From Ktedonobacter racemifer DSM 44963 (GTDB lineage: Bacteria > Chloroflexota > Ktedonobacteria > Ktedonobacterales > Ktedonobacteraceae), in NCBI RefSeq assembly GCF_000178855.1, contig NZ_ADVG01000004.1, positions 1,178,001 through 1,242,000 on the forward strand: a stretch of 64,000 nucleotides of DNA, read 5' to 3'. Every line of letters begins with the position of its first letter. Positions within the stretch are counted from its first letter, which is position 1. The position numbers and the translations under genes are program-made. Positions 53,595-61,970 of this stretch are shown here, in pieces. The notes below the pieces were generated by a model. That model saw only the letters and a program-made list of their open reading frames with translations, was not told the DNA's origin and did no database searches.

Positions 53595-54011
53595 TTAGGA
53601 TACCTTTCGCGTTCTGCTCAGCCTGCTGCTGGGAGCGCTGACGGTCTTCGTTTGTATCTGGTCTTTAGGAGTAAGCAAGATATATGCGTACCGCTCTTTA
53701 ATCTGTTCAATAGCATTAGCTGTTGAGGGATAGAAGGAAATTGCAACTGTTTGTATCTTCGCCCGTTTCTCAAGCTGTATATATGCTTCACGTAATTTTA
53801 GGCTAGTGAGTTTCTTTGTCCACACCTCATATTGCTCAGGAAAATTTGGCAAAGATCGAAGATCTTGTGTGTCTCTGGTATCACTGACATGCTTGACCTG
53901 GTAGGGATCGATCTCACCAATCCAGGGAGCAGCCCATTTCGCATCTTCATACCCAAGTCGAAAAAAGATGGAGAGTGTATTTTGCATCGCACCTTTAAGT
54001 TCGCTCCCCAT
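53595..54011 (-). CDS. Hypothetical protein, 138 aa, at insertion right end
   Basis: No family recognised. The sequence has an acidic, aromatic N-terminal half (FFRLGYEDAKWAAPWIGEID) and a basic C-terminus (SAPSSRLSRTRKVS). CTGGAGTCAA before the ATG is a fair RBS. It may be a genuine cargo gene following the intact phospholipase D, or a fragment; composition differs from neighbours in being AT-richer. Confidence 0.4.
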   Translation of the reverse strand: MGSELKGAMQNTLSIFFRLGYEDAKWAAPWIGEIDPYQVKHVSDTRDTQDLRSLPNFPEQYEVWTKKLTSLKLREAYIQLEKRAKIQTVAISFYPSTANAIEQIKERYAYILLTPKDQIQTKTVSAPSSRLSRTRKVS

Positions 54012-54126
54012 TTGACTCCAGTCCTGGTGGGCCAGCGTTGAAACACTTTATATTTTCTACATAGGGTCAAGATCCTCGCCAGTGTCTCCTCTCTTCATAA
54101 GCGATAAGTAGGCTTATCGGTAGATA

Positions 54127-54500
54127 CGGAGATCAACGTTGCCGTTCTCGATAGCAGGCTGGCCCGTAACCTGCGCCTGCTGCTCCAGGGCGAGCACCTG
54201 GGCCTGGTACAGGATGCGGACCTCTTTGTCCTCTCGCACCTCCTGGGTCGCCAGCGCCTCTCAGCCAGCGAGCAAGAGCGCGCTGTATACATCCATGATT
54301 ACCTGGAGGAACGCCTGGGAGAGCCACGAGCCGCTCTCCAGGCTATGCACGAGTGCGCCTGGAATAATCTCCAGCGCTACAAAGAGAACCGGCCTCTGAT
54401 CGGACATCTCCTGCCCTACCTAAGCGTCGCCGAGGCCGCTAACCAGGGCCTGAATTTCCGCGAAGAGCATGGCTGGCTTGAGGAAGAGGCGCAAAAATGA
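54127..54500 (+). pseudogene. Phospholipase D-like protein, 3' part, separated by the insertion
   Basis: The plus strand reads EINVAVLDSRLARNLRLLLQ, GEHLGLVQDADLFVLSHLLG, NRPLIGHLLPYLSVAEAANQ and GLNFREEHGWLEEEAQK, then TGA. It aligns with the last 125 residues of the intact paralogue (TELNIAVLDADLAQALRISL..REEHGWLEEPEN). It begins exactly at the residue where the 5' part at 45342 stops, so both belonged to one gene before the insertion. Confidence 0.93.
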
Positions 54501-54598
54501 ATCTCTTTCGCTCCTATCGGCCGTAATAGTCTATAGGAGCCATGCTCGCATGGCCTCCTGCCAACAAGTTAGGCGCGCTGTTAATGCAAGGTATTTCA

Positions 54599-54659
54599 GG
54601 TTGTGAGTGTAGAGCATGCTGGGAGCCGCAGGCTCCCAGCATGCTCTACACTCACAACC
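54599..54659. repeat. 29-bp perfect hairpin
   Basis: Arms 54599-54627 and 54631-54659 pair perfectly around GCA, again with CCGCAGG at the tip. The right flank GGCGAGTGCTGCAGGCACGA resembles the GC-rich companion motif. It lies between the phospholipase D 3' fragment and the kinase gene and overlaps a possible upstream extension of the latter. Confidence 0.85.
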
Positions 54660-54711
54660 CCGGCGAGTGCTGCAGGCACGAGAAGTCACGCAAGGGAAAG
54701 GACAAGCCACT

Positions 54712-56283
54712 GTGTACGTTGATCTCCCAGCCGAAAATATCCTTTATGAGCGCTATATGGTAGATGAAGTGCTGGGAGAGGGTGGCTTTGGGTCTGTCTA
54801 TCGCGTCCGAGATATGCAAGGCAACGGCCAGGTCTATGCGCTCAAAGAGGTATCCATCCGCCAGAAAACGGAATGGAAAAGCGTGCAGTTTGAGGCCGAA
54901 CTACTCAAGCAACTCGACCACCACGCCATTCCGCGCTTCTACGGCATCGTCGAAGATCCACAGCGCATGCGCGCTGGTATTTTAATGAACTATATCGCTG
55001 GACCCAACCTGGAGCGCCTGCGCAGGCAACAGCCTGAGAAACGCTTCAAGCCCGCGCAGGTTTTCTCCATGATGACACCGATTGTCGATGCCATTATCTA
55101 TTTACACCGGCAAACATCATCCATCGTTCATCGTGATATCAAACCCGCCAATATTATCATGCCAGCATCGGGCCAGGGAGCAGTCCTGGTCGATTTCGGC
55201 ATCGCCAAGGTATACGAACAGGATAGCACGACCAGCATTCACCGCGTCTGCTCCGCCGGCTACAGCGCGCCTGAACAATATATGACCGGCACCTGTCCTC
55301 AGACAGACATCTATAGCCTGGGCGCCACCTACTATACCCTCCTGACAGGCGAGGTACCCGCCGACGCCCTGACACGCCTCGCCCATATTAGCATCCACCA
55401 GGCTGATCCGCTCGTACCAGTCTTGCAACTGGCGTCCAACCTCCCTGAGCACATAGCGGAGGCCATCGAATGCGCCATGGCCATGGAACCACAGCATCGT
55501 TTCGCCTCCGTCAGTGACTTCTGGCAGGCACTCCACACCCCCCTACCTATCGGCGAACGACCCACGCGTAAACGGTCCGTGCCTGAAGCCATTATGTTAG
55601 GCACACCTGCAAACTCCTCGATTTCGCGCGTCGCCACGCAAGCACACACCCTACAGCGATCCTCACAGGCAAAAACCAGCCAGGAGCGGCCATGGAATGT
55701 GCATCGTGGCCTGGCAGCCCTGACCCTGGTCGTAGTCCTGGCGCTCATCCTGGGCACCATGATCTACGCCACAGCCCAGCAGGCAACGGCTAGGGACACA
55801 CACGCGCAAACCATCACACCTACTACCGCGCCCTCGATGTACAGCGCTCTCGCCAGTTACTACACCGGGATAATGACCCCCAAAACATCTATCCATCACA
55901 CTGCACTTACCCTGGGTCAGGTCCAGCAACACGACGCTAGCTTCAACGGAACCCTGTTCATGGCAGGCCAACCCGGCTCCCTGCATATTGAGGGCACAAC
56001 CGCTATCGATCACACTCTCCAGTTCAACGTCGCCAGCAACAGCGGAACGCTCCTCTTCAAGGGCCAGGTCTACCCTGATGGGCATCTCTCCGGCAGCTAC
56101 TGCCCCCAGACCCAGAGCACCATCTGCGACACCGGCACCTGGAGCGCCACCCCCGCGTCTCCCCCACCCACGCCCACACCGACGAAATCTGTCACACCGC
56201 CTCCAACCCAAACCAGTGGAGGTGGCAATAACAATGGTGATGGCAACGGGAATAAGAAAAAACACAAGGGAGAGGGCGACTAG
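54712..56283 (+). CDS. Membrane-anchored serine/threonine protein kinase
   Basis: This protein of about 523 residues has an N-terminal Hanks-type kinase: GEGGFGSVYRVRD (P-loop), ALKEVS (VAIK lysine), HRDIKPANIIMP (catalytic loop), VDFGIAKVYE (DFG) and YSAPEQYMTG (APE). A transmembrane helix (LAALTLVVVLALILGTMIYA, about residue 350) separates it from an extracellular region and a Pro/Thr then Gly/Asn/Lys-rich tail. The start is probably the GTG at 54712 (AAAGGAC upstream), because upstream codons lie in the hairpin. It probably senses an extracellular signal; the partner is unknown. Confidence 0.9.
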   Translation: MYVDLPAENILYERYMVDEVLGEGGFGSVYRVRDMQGNGQVYALKEVSIRQKTEWKSVQFEAELLKQLDHHAIPRFYGIVEDPQRMRAGILMNYIAGPNLERLRRQQPEKRFKPAQVFSMMTPIVDAIIYLHRQTSSIVHRDIKPANIIMPASGQGAVLVDFGIAKVYEQDSTTSIHRVCSAGYSAPEQYMTGTCPQTDIYSLGATYYTLLTGEVPADALTRLAHISIHQADPLVPVLQLASNLPEHIAEAIECAMAMEPQHRFASVSDFWQALHTPLPIGERPTRKRSVPEAIMLGTPANSSISRVATQAHTLQRSSQAKTSQERPWNVHRGLAALTLVVVLALILGTMIYATAQQATARDTHAQTITPTTAPSMYSALASYYTGIMTPKTSIHHTALTLGQVQQHDASFNGTLFMAGQPGSLHIEGTTAIDHTLQFNVASNSGTLLFKGQVYPDGHLSGSYCPQTQSTICDTGTWSATPASPPPTPTPTKSVTPPPTQTSGGGNNNGDGNGNKKKHKGEGD

Positions 56284-56400
56284 GATGGCGCTCGACGCTG
56301 CTACAGTTTACGAGTAATCTGGTTAAAAGAGCAAGAAGCTCCAGCCTGCTAGCAGAAGTTACTTTATCTGTTCAGAACATCAACGACAGCATGCGCAATG

Positions 56401-56550
56401 CTACTTACTCGACTGAGGATTTTGACCGGCGATTAATTTGCCATCACGCTCTACATGATCGGTCCAGTTGGGCTGAGCGACAAAGTGAGCGCTAAGCTCT
56501 CTTAATATGCCAGTAGCGGGCGGCCCTTCTGAATAGACGAGAACACGCTC
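56401..56550 (-). pseudogene. DJ-1/PfpI-family protein, C-terminal remnant
   Basis: Read on the minus strand: RVLVYSEGPPATGILRELSA, HFVAQPNWTDHVERDGKLIA, GQNPQSSK, stop at 56401. The ERDGKLxxGQNPxSS ending is the conserved C-terminus of PfpI/DJ-1-type proteins. The rest of the gene is absent. It lies in a 578-bp gap between the kinase and adenosine deaminase. Confidence 0.6.
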
Positions 56551-56554
56551 ACTC

Positions 56555-56815
56555 TTCTATCGCCATCGTCGCGTGGTAAGCATGCAGAACCGCGTCCAGC
56601 AGGCTAGGGAAGTGCGCTTGCAGGTCCTCGCGACGCAGGGTGATAAAGAGCCTCGTCCCCTGGGCGTCGTATTGGTCACACCAGCTTCTCGCAAGACTTT
56701 GAAGTGGTGCAATTGGGTCGACTTGGCTATGCCCTCGCTCGCGGAACAGTCGCTACAACTGATGGCTTCATCTCGACCCTACAATTTGCATCTCCCGCTA
56801 GAACCTCATACACTG
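56555..56815 (-). pseudogene. ArsR-type regulator remnant, frameshifted
   Basis: The minus strand has AKSTQLHHFKVLREAGVTNT in one frame and GTRLFITLRREDLQAHFPSL followed by LDAVLHAYHAT in the next. These are the recognition helix and wing of an ArsR HTH, broken by at least one frameshift. The decayed gene and the PfpI remnant next to it may once have been a regulator-target pair. Confidence 0.6.
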
Positions 56816-56861
56816 TATGCAGATAGAAGAGACTATGTTTATTCAGCATTGGGAGAGATGT

Positions 56862-57917
56862 ATGTCGATAGAGCAGTATTTACGGGAGGCACCAAAGGCG
56901 GAACTCCATGTTCACCTGGAGGGCGCAGTCCGTCCCGATACGCTGTTAAAGCTGGCGCAGCGCAATGGAGCATCCTTGCCGGGTAAGAGCGTGGAGGAGC
57001 TTCAGCAGTGGTTCCAGTATCGTGATTTCAAGCACTTTATTGAGATTTACCTGGCTATTTCGAGCTGTCTGAAGCAGGCCGAGGACTATGAGCTGATTGC
57101 TTATGAGTTCGGAGAGACGATGGCGCAGCAGAACGTGCGCTATGCCGAGGCGACCTTTTCGCCCTGCACACATGCCTTTACCCTGGGAGTGCCCTTCGAT
57201 ATCTATTTCGCGGGCCTGACACGCGGCCGGGAGCGGGCGCGCCAGGATTTTGGCGTCGAGATCAACTGGGTCTTTGATATCGTGCGCAATATGTGCAATA
57301 AGCCAGGCGTTTCTGAGCGTGCTGACTACACCGTCAAGGTAGCTAAGGAAGGGATGCGCGACGGGGTTGTGGCCCTGGGCCTGGGCGGCAACGAGGTTGG
57401 TCATCCTCCTGAGTGGTTCGAGCGCTGGTTCGACGAGGCACGCGCGGCTGGCCTGCATAGCGATCCTCACGCGGGCGAGATCGCAGGTCCCGAGAGCGTC
57501 TGGGGCGCGGTGAAGGTCCTGGGTGCGGAACGCATTGGGCATGGTGTACGCTCAGCCGAGGATGAGAGCCTGCTGACCTACCTCGCCGAGCACCAGATCC
57601 CCCTGGAGGTCAATCCAACCAGCAATATCTGCCTGGGCGTCTATCCCGATTACGCACACCATCCCCTGCTCAAATTGATGGACGCAGGCATCCCCGTAAC
57701 GGTCAATACCGACGATCCACCACTCTTTAATACGACGCTTAACCACGAGATAGGCCTGCTCCACAGCGCCTTCCAGCTTGAAGTGGCGACCATCAATACG
57801 CTCCTATTAAATGGGATACGCTACAGCTTCCTGCCCACCGAGCGCAAAGCTACCCTGCTCGCGGAGTTCGAGGCTCAGATGCTAGACCTCACCAAGCGCC
57901 ATCTGCTGGCAGAGTAA
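56862..57917 (+). CDS. add: Adenosine deaminase
   Basis: The 351-residue protein has the zinc-deaminase motifs: AELHVHLEGAVRPDTL (HxH), GLGGNEVGHPPEWF, HSDPHAGEIAGPESVW (zinc His), GAERIGHGVRS, and TVNTDDPPLFNTTLNHEI (catalytic Asp pair). It deaminates adenosine to inosine in purine salvage. GGGAGAG precedes the ATG at 56862. It is probably transcribed alone; upstream DNA contains decayed genes only. Confidence 0.94.
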   Translation: MSIEQYLREAPKAELHVHLEGAVRPDTLLKLAQRNGASLPGKSVEELQQWFQYRDFKHFIEIYLAISSCLKQAEDYELIAYEFGETMAQQNVRYAEATFSPCTHAFTLGVPFDIYFAGLTRGRERARQDFGVEINWVFDIVRNMCNKPGVSERADYTVKVAKEGMRDGVVALGLGGNEVGHPPEWFERWFDEARAAGLHSDPHAGEIAGPESVWGAVKVLGAERIGHGVRSAEDESLLTYLAEHQIPLEVNPTSNICLGVYPDYAHHPLLKLMDAGIPVTVNTDDPPLFNTTLNHEIGLLHSAFQLEVATINTLLLNGIRYSFLPTERKATLLAEFEAQMLDLTKRHLLAE

Positions 57918-57981
57918 CCTCTGATACATGTGATCAATGTTTTTTCATGCAATATAGGCGCCGTGAACGTGGCGCCTATGT

Positions 57982-58965
57982 TTAGTTACGTGCGCGTACC
58001 GGGCGGTTGATCAGGGCGATGCCGGCGGCGACCGCGACCAGACCCAGAGCGTCGCGCAGGGTGAAGGGTTCGCCCAGCAGGAGGGCCGCCAGGGCCAGGC
58101 CTGCGATAGGCGTCAAGAAGTAGTAGGCGCTGACCACGCTGGCCTCACCTCGCCGCAGCAGCCAGAACCAGAGTAGCGAGGCCCCAATACTGATTACCAG
58201 CACAAGGTAGAGGAAAGACTCGATCAGTGGCGCGTTCAGGGAAAACTGCTCGGGATGCTCAAAGAGCAGAGCTGGCAGCGCCAGCGCCAGGCCAGCAGCC
58301 CCTAGTTGCACGGTGTTGACGACGAAGGCGTGCTCACGTGGTGGATAGCGCTTGTAGAAAAGCGTAGCCGCAACCAGTCCAATGACGCCGATAAAGGAGA
58401 TGAGCATTCCGCTCGCGGTATCGAGCTGTCCATGCCCATTTAGCCTGGCTCCCATGACAAAGAGGACGCCGCCAAAGCCCAGGAGAAGTCCCAGGACACG
58501 CCACCATGTCAAGCGCTCCCGCAGCACAAAGGGCGCCACCAGGGTCAGCAACAACGGGTTTGTCGCCGCGATAATCGAACCCATACCTGCCGAGAGGGAG
58601 CGCAGCGCCTCGTAATTGCAGCCCAGGTATACGGCGCAATTGAGCAGGCCAAAGATAGAGAGGCGGCCCCAGGCAGCCCAGCCACGCGGCCAGGGCACAC
58701 GATAAACCCAGGCCAGAAGCGCCATTAGCAACGCAGCCGTCAGGAAGCGTACTGAGAGCAGGGTAAGTGGCGGACTATAGGTCACGCCAACCTTGGTAGC
58801 GATAAAGGCCGAACCCCAGAGCAGAATATAGAAGAGTGCCACAACCACAATCAGCGGCGAACGCCGGGTGGGAGAAGCTACCTTCCCCACTGTACTCTCG
58901 TCCTGCCGAGAAAAATCTGTTGAAGGCTCTTGTTGCGCCGCGCGCGCCTGGTCTGCCGTATCCAT
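57982..58965 (-). CDS. EamA/DMT-family transporter
   Basis: The 327-residue protein has a polar N-terminus (about 35 residues) and ten hydrophobic segments in two EamA halves (LLWGSAFIATKVGVTYSPPL start; SLLWFWLLRRGEASVVSAYY, then FLTPIAGLALAALLLGEPFT in the second). The latter two segments are characteristic of EamA permeases. Metabolite exporter of unknown substrate. Convergent with the adenosine deaminase. Confidence 0.92.
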   Translation of the reverse strand: MDTADQARAAQQEPSTDFSRQDESTVGKVASPTRRSPLIVVVALFYILLWGSAFIATKVGVTYSPPLTLLSVRFLTAALLMALLAWVYRVPWPRGWAAWGRLSIFGLLNCAVYLGCNYEALRSLSAGMGSIIAATNPLLLTLVAPFVLRERLTWWRVLGLLLGFGGVLFVMGARLNGHGQLDTASGMLISFIGVIGLVAATLFYKRYPPREHAFVVNTVQLGAAGLALALPALLFEHPEQFSLNAPLIESFLYLVLVISIGASLLWFWLLRRGEASVVSAYYFLTPIAGLALAALLLGEPFTLRDALGLVAVAAGIALINRPVRARN

Positions 58966-59078
58966 CCAGTTATGACTCCATTCTAATTTGCATATGTCAA
59001 AGATAATGGTAGCCGTCCAGGTGCGCTTTTGCTACAGCCAATCGCACGCAACCTACATCATATTGGCTGTAACGAATG

Positions 59079-60170
59079 TTATCCCAGGAAAATGATAGCT
59101 GAACTGAGCACGATAAAAATTGCCAGAAGAAGGAGCGAGACACCTAGAGCGCGCAGCCCTCGCCTGCGCAACACAGCGAAGTCCACCATCAGGCCCATTG
59201 CGGCCATCGCGGCCACCATGAGAAAGGTGCTGGCCTGCACCAGTAAGGCTGCGATATCTTTAGAGAAGAAACCCAGCGAATTGATCACACCAACCAGCAA
59301 GAAGCCCAGCACAAACCAGGGTAAAGGAATCTTCTTCAGGTTGAGGCTATTGCTCACGCCAGCCTGCCTACTGGCGCGCCAGGAGAAGAGGAATGTCGCA
59401 ACCACCGCCACCGGGGCTAGCAACACCACACGCGTCAGCTTGGTCAACATGGCGATGTCCGCCGCGCCCGGACCGCCCGCAGGGCCGGCAGCAACCACTT
59501 GGGCGATTTCGTGCAGCGTCGAGCCTGCCAGCAAACCATATTGTGTCGAGGTAAGGCCAATGAGATGGCCACCAAAGGCATAGAGCAGTACGCCGACCGT
59601 TCCAATCAAGCCACAGATGGCTACCGCCAGTGAGGCATCGTCTTCATCGACATCCGGCATAACGGCGGCCAGCGCGCCAACCGCCGAGGCGCCACAGATC
59701 GACTGCCCAACGCAGATCAGGAAAGCCAGGCGCTTCGAGAGACCAAGCCTATGCGCTAACCAGGGCAGCACACCGACACCTACCAAGATCATCACCAGGT
59801 CCAGGATGAGAATGCGCACCCCGCCCGAAATCAGCAGGCCAAAGTTTAGTCGCACGCCTGTCAGGATAATGCCGTAGCGCAATAGCTTCTGCGACGAGAA
59901 GCGTACACCACTGGTATATGCCCTGGGCAAACCAATAGTTCCGCGCCAGAGCAGGCCCAGCAGTAGCGCCACAGTCAGGCTCCCCATGATCGTCAGCCCC
60001 GGCAAAGGGGCCAGAAACATAGCGATCACACCCAGGATAACCGTCAGTCCCAGGCCCAGGAGAAATGGCGGCCATTTTGGACGCTCTAAACGCTGTCCGG
60101 AGGCTATTTCCCGCCTGGTTGACTTCTGCTTTATCTCCAATTCACGAACTTCGGTTTCCTGCATTGACAT
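59079..60170 (-). CDS. YeiH-family putative sulfate/anion exporter
   Basis: This protein of about 363 residues has some nine to eleven helices and YeiH (UPF0324) landmarks: LLRYGIILTGVRLNFGLLIS, ICVGQSICGASAVGALAAVM, STLHEIAQVVAAG and AAMGLMVDFAVLRRRGLRAL. The family is linked to sulfur-compound transport, unproven here. GGGAGG precedes ATGs at 60170 and 60164; either may start it. It is divergent from a LysR-type regulator, the classic YeiE/YeiH or CysL arrangement. Confidence 0.9.
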   Translation of the reverse strand: MSMQETEVRELEIKQKSTRREIASGQRLERPKWPPFLLGLGLTVILGVIAMFLAPLPGLTIMGSLTVALLLGLLWRGTIGLPRAYTSGVRFSSQKLLRYGIILTGVRLNFGLLISGGVRILILDLVMILVGVGVLPWLAHRLGLSKRLAFLICVGQSICGASAVGALAAVMPDVDEDDASLAVAICGLIGTVGVLLYAFGGHLIGLTSTQYGLLAGSTLHEIAQVVAAGPAGGPGAADIAMLTKLTRVVLLAPVAVVATFLFSWRASRQAGVSNSLNLKKIPLPWFVLGFLLVGVINSLGFFSKDIAALLVQASTFLMVAAMAAMGLMVDFAVLRRRGLRALGVSLLLLAIFIVLSSAIIFLG

Positions 60171-60294
60171 ATGCCTCCCTTTATCATGTATGCGCCGAGA
60201 CGTATACGTATACACGGTGGTTGAGATCTTTGCTCTGATCTCAAGTCTAAGGGAAGCGGCAGCATAAATCCCATACATGCTTTATACTAATGCT

Positions 60295-60309
60295 ATAACT
60301 TAAAGTTAT
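60295..60309. promoter_or_regulatory. LysR-type binding site candidate in divergent region
   Basis: ATAACTT-A-AAGTTAT is a perfect 7+1+7 inverted repeat 15 bases before the LysR start codon, in the gap between the two divergent genes. LysR proteins bind T-N11-A palindromes; this fits autoregulation and control of the YeiH gene. Confidence 0.5.
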
Positions 60310-60323
60310 GAAGAGGAATAAGC

Positions 60324-61220
60324 ATGAACCTGCACCACCTTCTTATCTTCGCGAAGGTCGCCGAGAGGCGCCACTTTACCCAGGCAGCTGAGGAGCTCCT
60401 CATCAGCCAGCCCGCTGTCTCCAAGCAGATACGCGAACTGGAGCGCGCAGTGGGGCAACCCCTCTTCAAGCAGCTTGGGCGCCAGGTTTACCTCACCGAG
60501 GCGGGTGAGGTGCTCTATGACTATGCTCGGCGTATCTTCGCCCTGGTAGACGAGGCCGAGACACAATTGGAGGAGATGCACGAACTGGAGAAGGGCCACC
60601 TCTCCATCGGCGCTATCACGACTATAGGAATTTATCTCCTGCCCGCTATCCTGGGATACTATCGCTCGCACTATCCTAAGATAGAGCTCTCCCTGGAGAT
60701 CGCCAACGCCGACGACATTCAGGAACGCCTGCTGGCCAACGAGGTAGAGGTGGGCCTCGTAGAGGGACCTGTCACCCATGCCGACCTTCACCACGAGGTC
60801 TGGCAGCGTGATGAGCTTGTGCTGATCGTGGGCAATGACCATCAACTTGCGCGCCGAGAAAACATATGTCTAGAAGAGATACTCGCGGAGGGTCACCCTT
60901 TTCTGTTGCGCGAACAGGGTTCGGGGACACGCGAAGTCTTTGAGCAGGCCCTGGCGAGTCGCGAGCTCCCCGCCATACGCCCCTTCATGGAGTTGGGCAG
61001 CACCGAGGCTATCAAGAAGGCCGTCATCGCCGGACTGGGCATCTCCTTCGTCTCGCTCCACACCATCCAGCTTGAACTACAGGCGGGGCTACTCAAACAT
61101 ATCGAGCTCACGGATTTCACGCTTGAGCGCTCTCTCTACCTCACCTACCCACGCCAGAAGCGCCTTCCCCGGGCCGTGCAGAAATTCCTCGAATTCTTGT
61201 ACGGGCAGAGCAAGCTCTGA
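60324..61220 (+). CDS. LysR-family transcriptional regulator
   Basis: The 298-residue protein opens with the LysR HTH (HLLIFAKVAERRHFTQAAEE, LLISQPAVSKQIRELERAVG) and has the effector domain (GHLSIGAITTIGIYLLPAIL, FVSLHTIQLELQAGLLKHIE). It resembles CysL/YeiE-type regulators. GAAGAGGAATAAGC supplies the RBS. Divergently transcribed from the YeiH-type transporter, which it probably activates. Confidence 0.94.
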   Translation: MNLHHLLIFAKVAERRHFTQAAEELLISQPAVSKQIRELERAVGQPLFKQLGRQVYLTEAGEVLYDYARRIFALVDEAETQLEEMHELEKGHLSIGAITTIGIYLLPAILGYYRSHYPKIELSLEIANADDIQERLLANEVEVGLVEGPVTHADLHHEVWQRDELVLIVGNDHQLARRENICLEEILAEGHPFLLREQGSGTREVFEQALASRELPAIRPFMELGSTEAIKKAVIAGLGISFVSLHTIQLELQAGLLKHIELTDFTLERSLYLTYPRQKRLPRAVQKFLEFLYGQSKL

Positions 61221-61252
61221 CTCCGTCCTCTGCGCTCTGCCTCTGCGATTTG

Positions 61253-61278
61253 AGTCCATACAAGCATGAACCCTACAT
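61253..61278. repeat. Short dispersed repeat, copy 2
   Basis: AGTCCATACAAGCATGAACC followed by CTACAT matches 25696-25721 with two changes. GAGCAAGCTCTG is found upstream here as well (61208-61219, overlapping the LysR 3' end). Confidence 0.6.
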
Positions 61279-61292
61279 TTGGCAATATGCTG

Positions 61293-61928
61293 CTAATAGA
61301 GGCGCTTGCGGTAGCTTTCCTCCAGATAGGCATCCATGTCTGCAACAGAGGTGTTCGCGGGATGGATCTGCTCTACCAGGATTCGTCCCAGGGAGGGAAT
61401 AACCGTGCGTTCAGGCCAGGTTGTAGGATCCCAGAGGTGTGAGCGTTTGGCCGCTTTGGCACAGTGCATGAAGCACTCCTCGACCTCAAGCGCGATGGCG
61501 ACAAGCGGAAGCTTCCCCTGGGCCTCCATCCGTTCGAGTAGGGCGCGATCACGAATGATCTGCGCGCGCCCATTCACGCGCAGTATCTCCTCAACGCCCG
61601 GGATCAGGAAGAGCAGGCCGACCGCCGAGGTCTGGAGAATGTTGCGCAAGGAATCGAGCCTGCGATTCCCAGGGCGCTCAGGAATGAGCAGCGTCTTCTC
61701 ATCCAACACCTGGACGAAACCGGGAGCATCACCACGCGGCGAGACATCATAGTGTCCATCAGCACTCGCCGTTCCAAGCAGCAGAAAGGGAGAGTGAGCG
61801 ATAAAGTTATAGCAGTGCTCATCCAAAGCTGAGAGCTGCTTACGCACAACAAGCTCACTCGGAAAACCGAGCAGCTCACGCAGTTCTTCCTCTGAAGAAA
61901 TTATCTCTTGAAATCTGGGAGCGTCCAT
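61293..61928 (-). CDS. PPOX-class FMN-dependent flavoprotein (MSMEG_1061-like)
   Basis: The 211-residue protein has the split-barrel flavoprotein pattern of pyridoxamine-phosphate-oxidase relatives: FIAHSPFLLLGTASADGHYD, VSPRGDAPGFVQVLDEKTLL, IPERPGNRRLDSLRNILQ, VGLLFLIPGVEEILRVNGRA and the ECFMHCAKAAKRSHLWDPTT segment. These are typical for the MSMEG_1061 family. Substrate unknown. The next minus-strand gene upstream (aldo/keto reductase) ends 43 bases away and may be cotranscribed. Confidence 0.88.
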   Translation of the reverse strand: MDAPRFQEIISSEEELRELLGFPSELVVRKQLSALDEHCYNFIAHSPFLLLGTASADGHYDVSPRGDAPGFVQVLDEKTLLIPERPGNRRLDSLRNILQTSAVGLLFLIPGVEEILRVNGRAQIIRDRALLERMEAQGKLPLVAIALEVEECFMHCAKAAKRSHLWDPTTWPERTVIPSLGRILVEQIHPANTSVADMDAYLEESYRKRLY

Positions 61929-61970
61929 AAATAAATACGTCCTTTCGCACTCGTTTTTTAAGCCATCACA

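Larger units (their letters stand above)
45343..54122. mobile_element. 8.78-kb insertion splitting a phospholipase D gene
   Basis: The sequence GATA occurs at 45339-45342 and again at 54123-54126. Joining the outer sides restores the open phospholipase D frame (GMRDD-TEINVAVLD). The ends are related inverted sequences: left TACAAGC..GCTTGTTGAAG, right (reverse strand) TACCGATAAGC..GCTTATGAAG, each with a small hairpin (ACAAGC/GCTTGT and ATAAGC/GCTTAT). Inside are two transposase-ATPase fragments, two IS982 halves, an IS630-like fragment, a second phospholipase D and two envelope-sugar genes. No complete transposase remains, so the mechanism is unknown. Confidence 0.75.
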
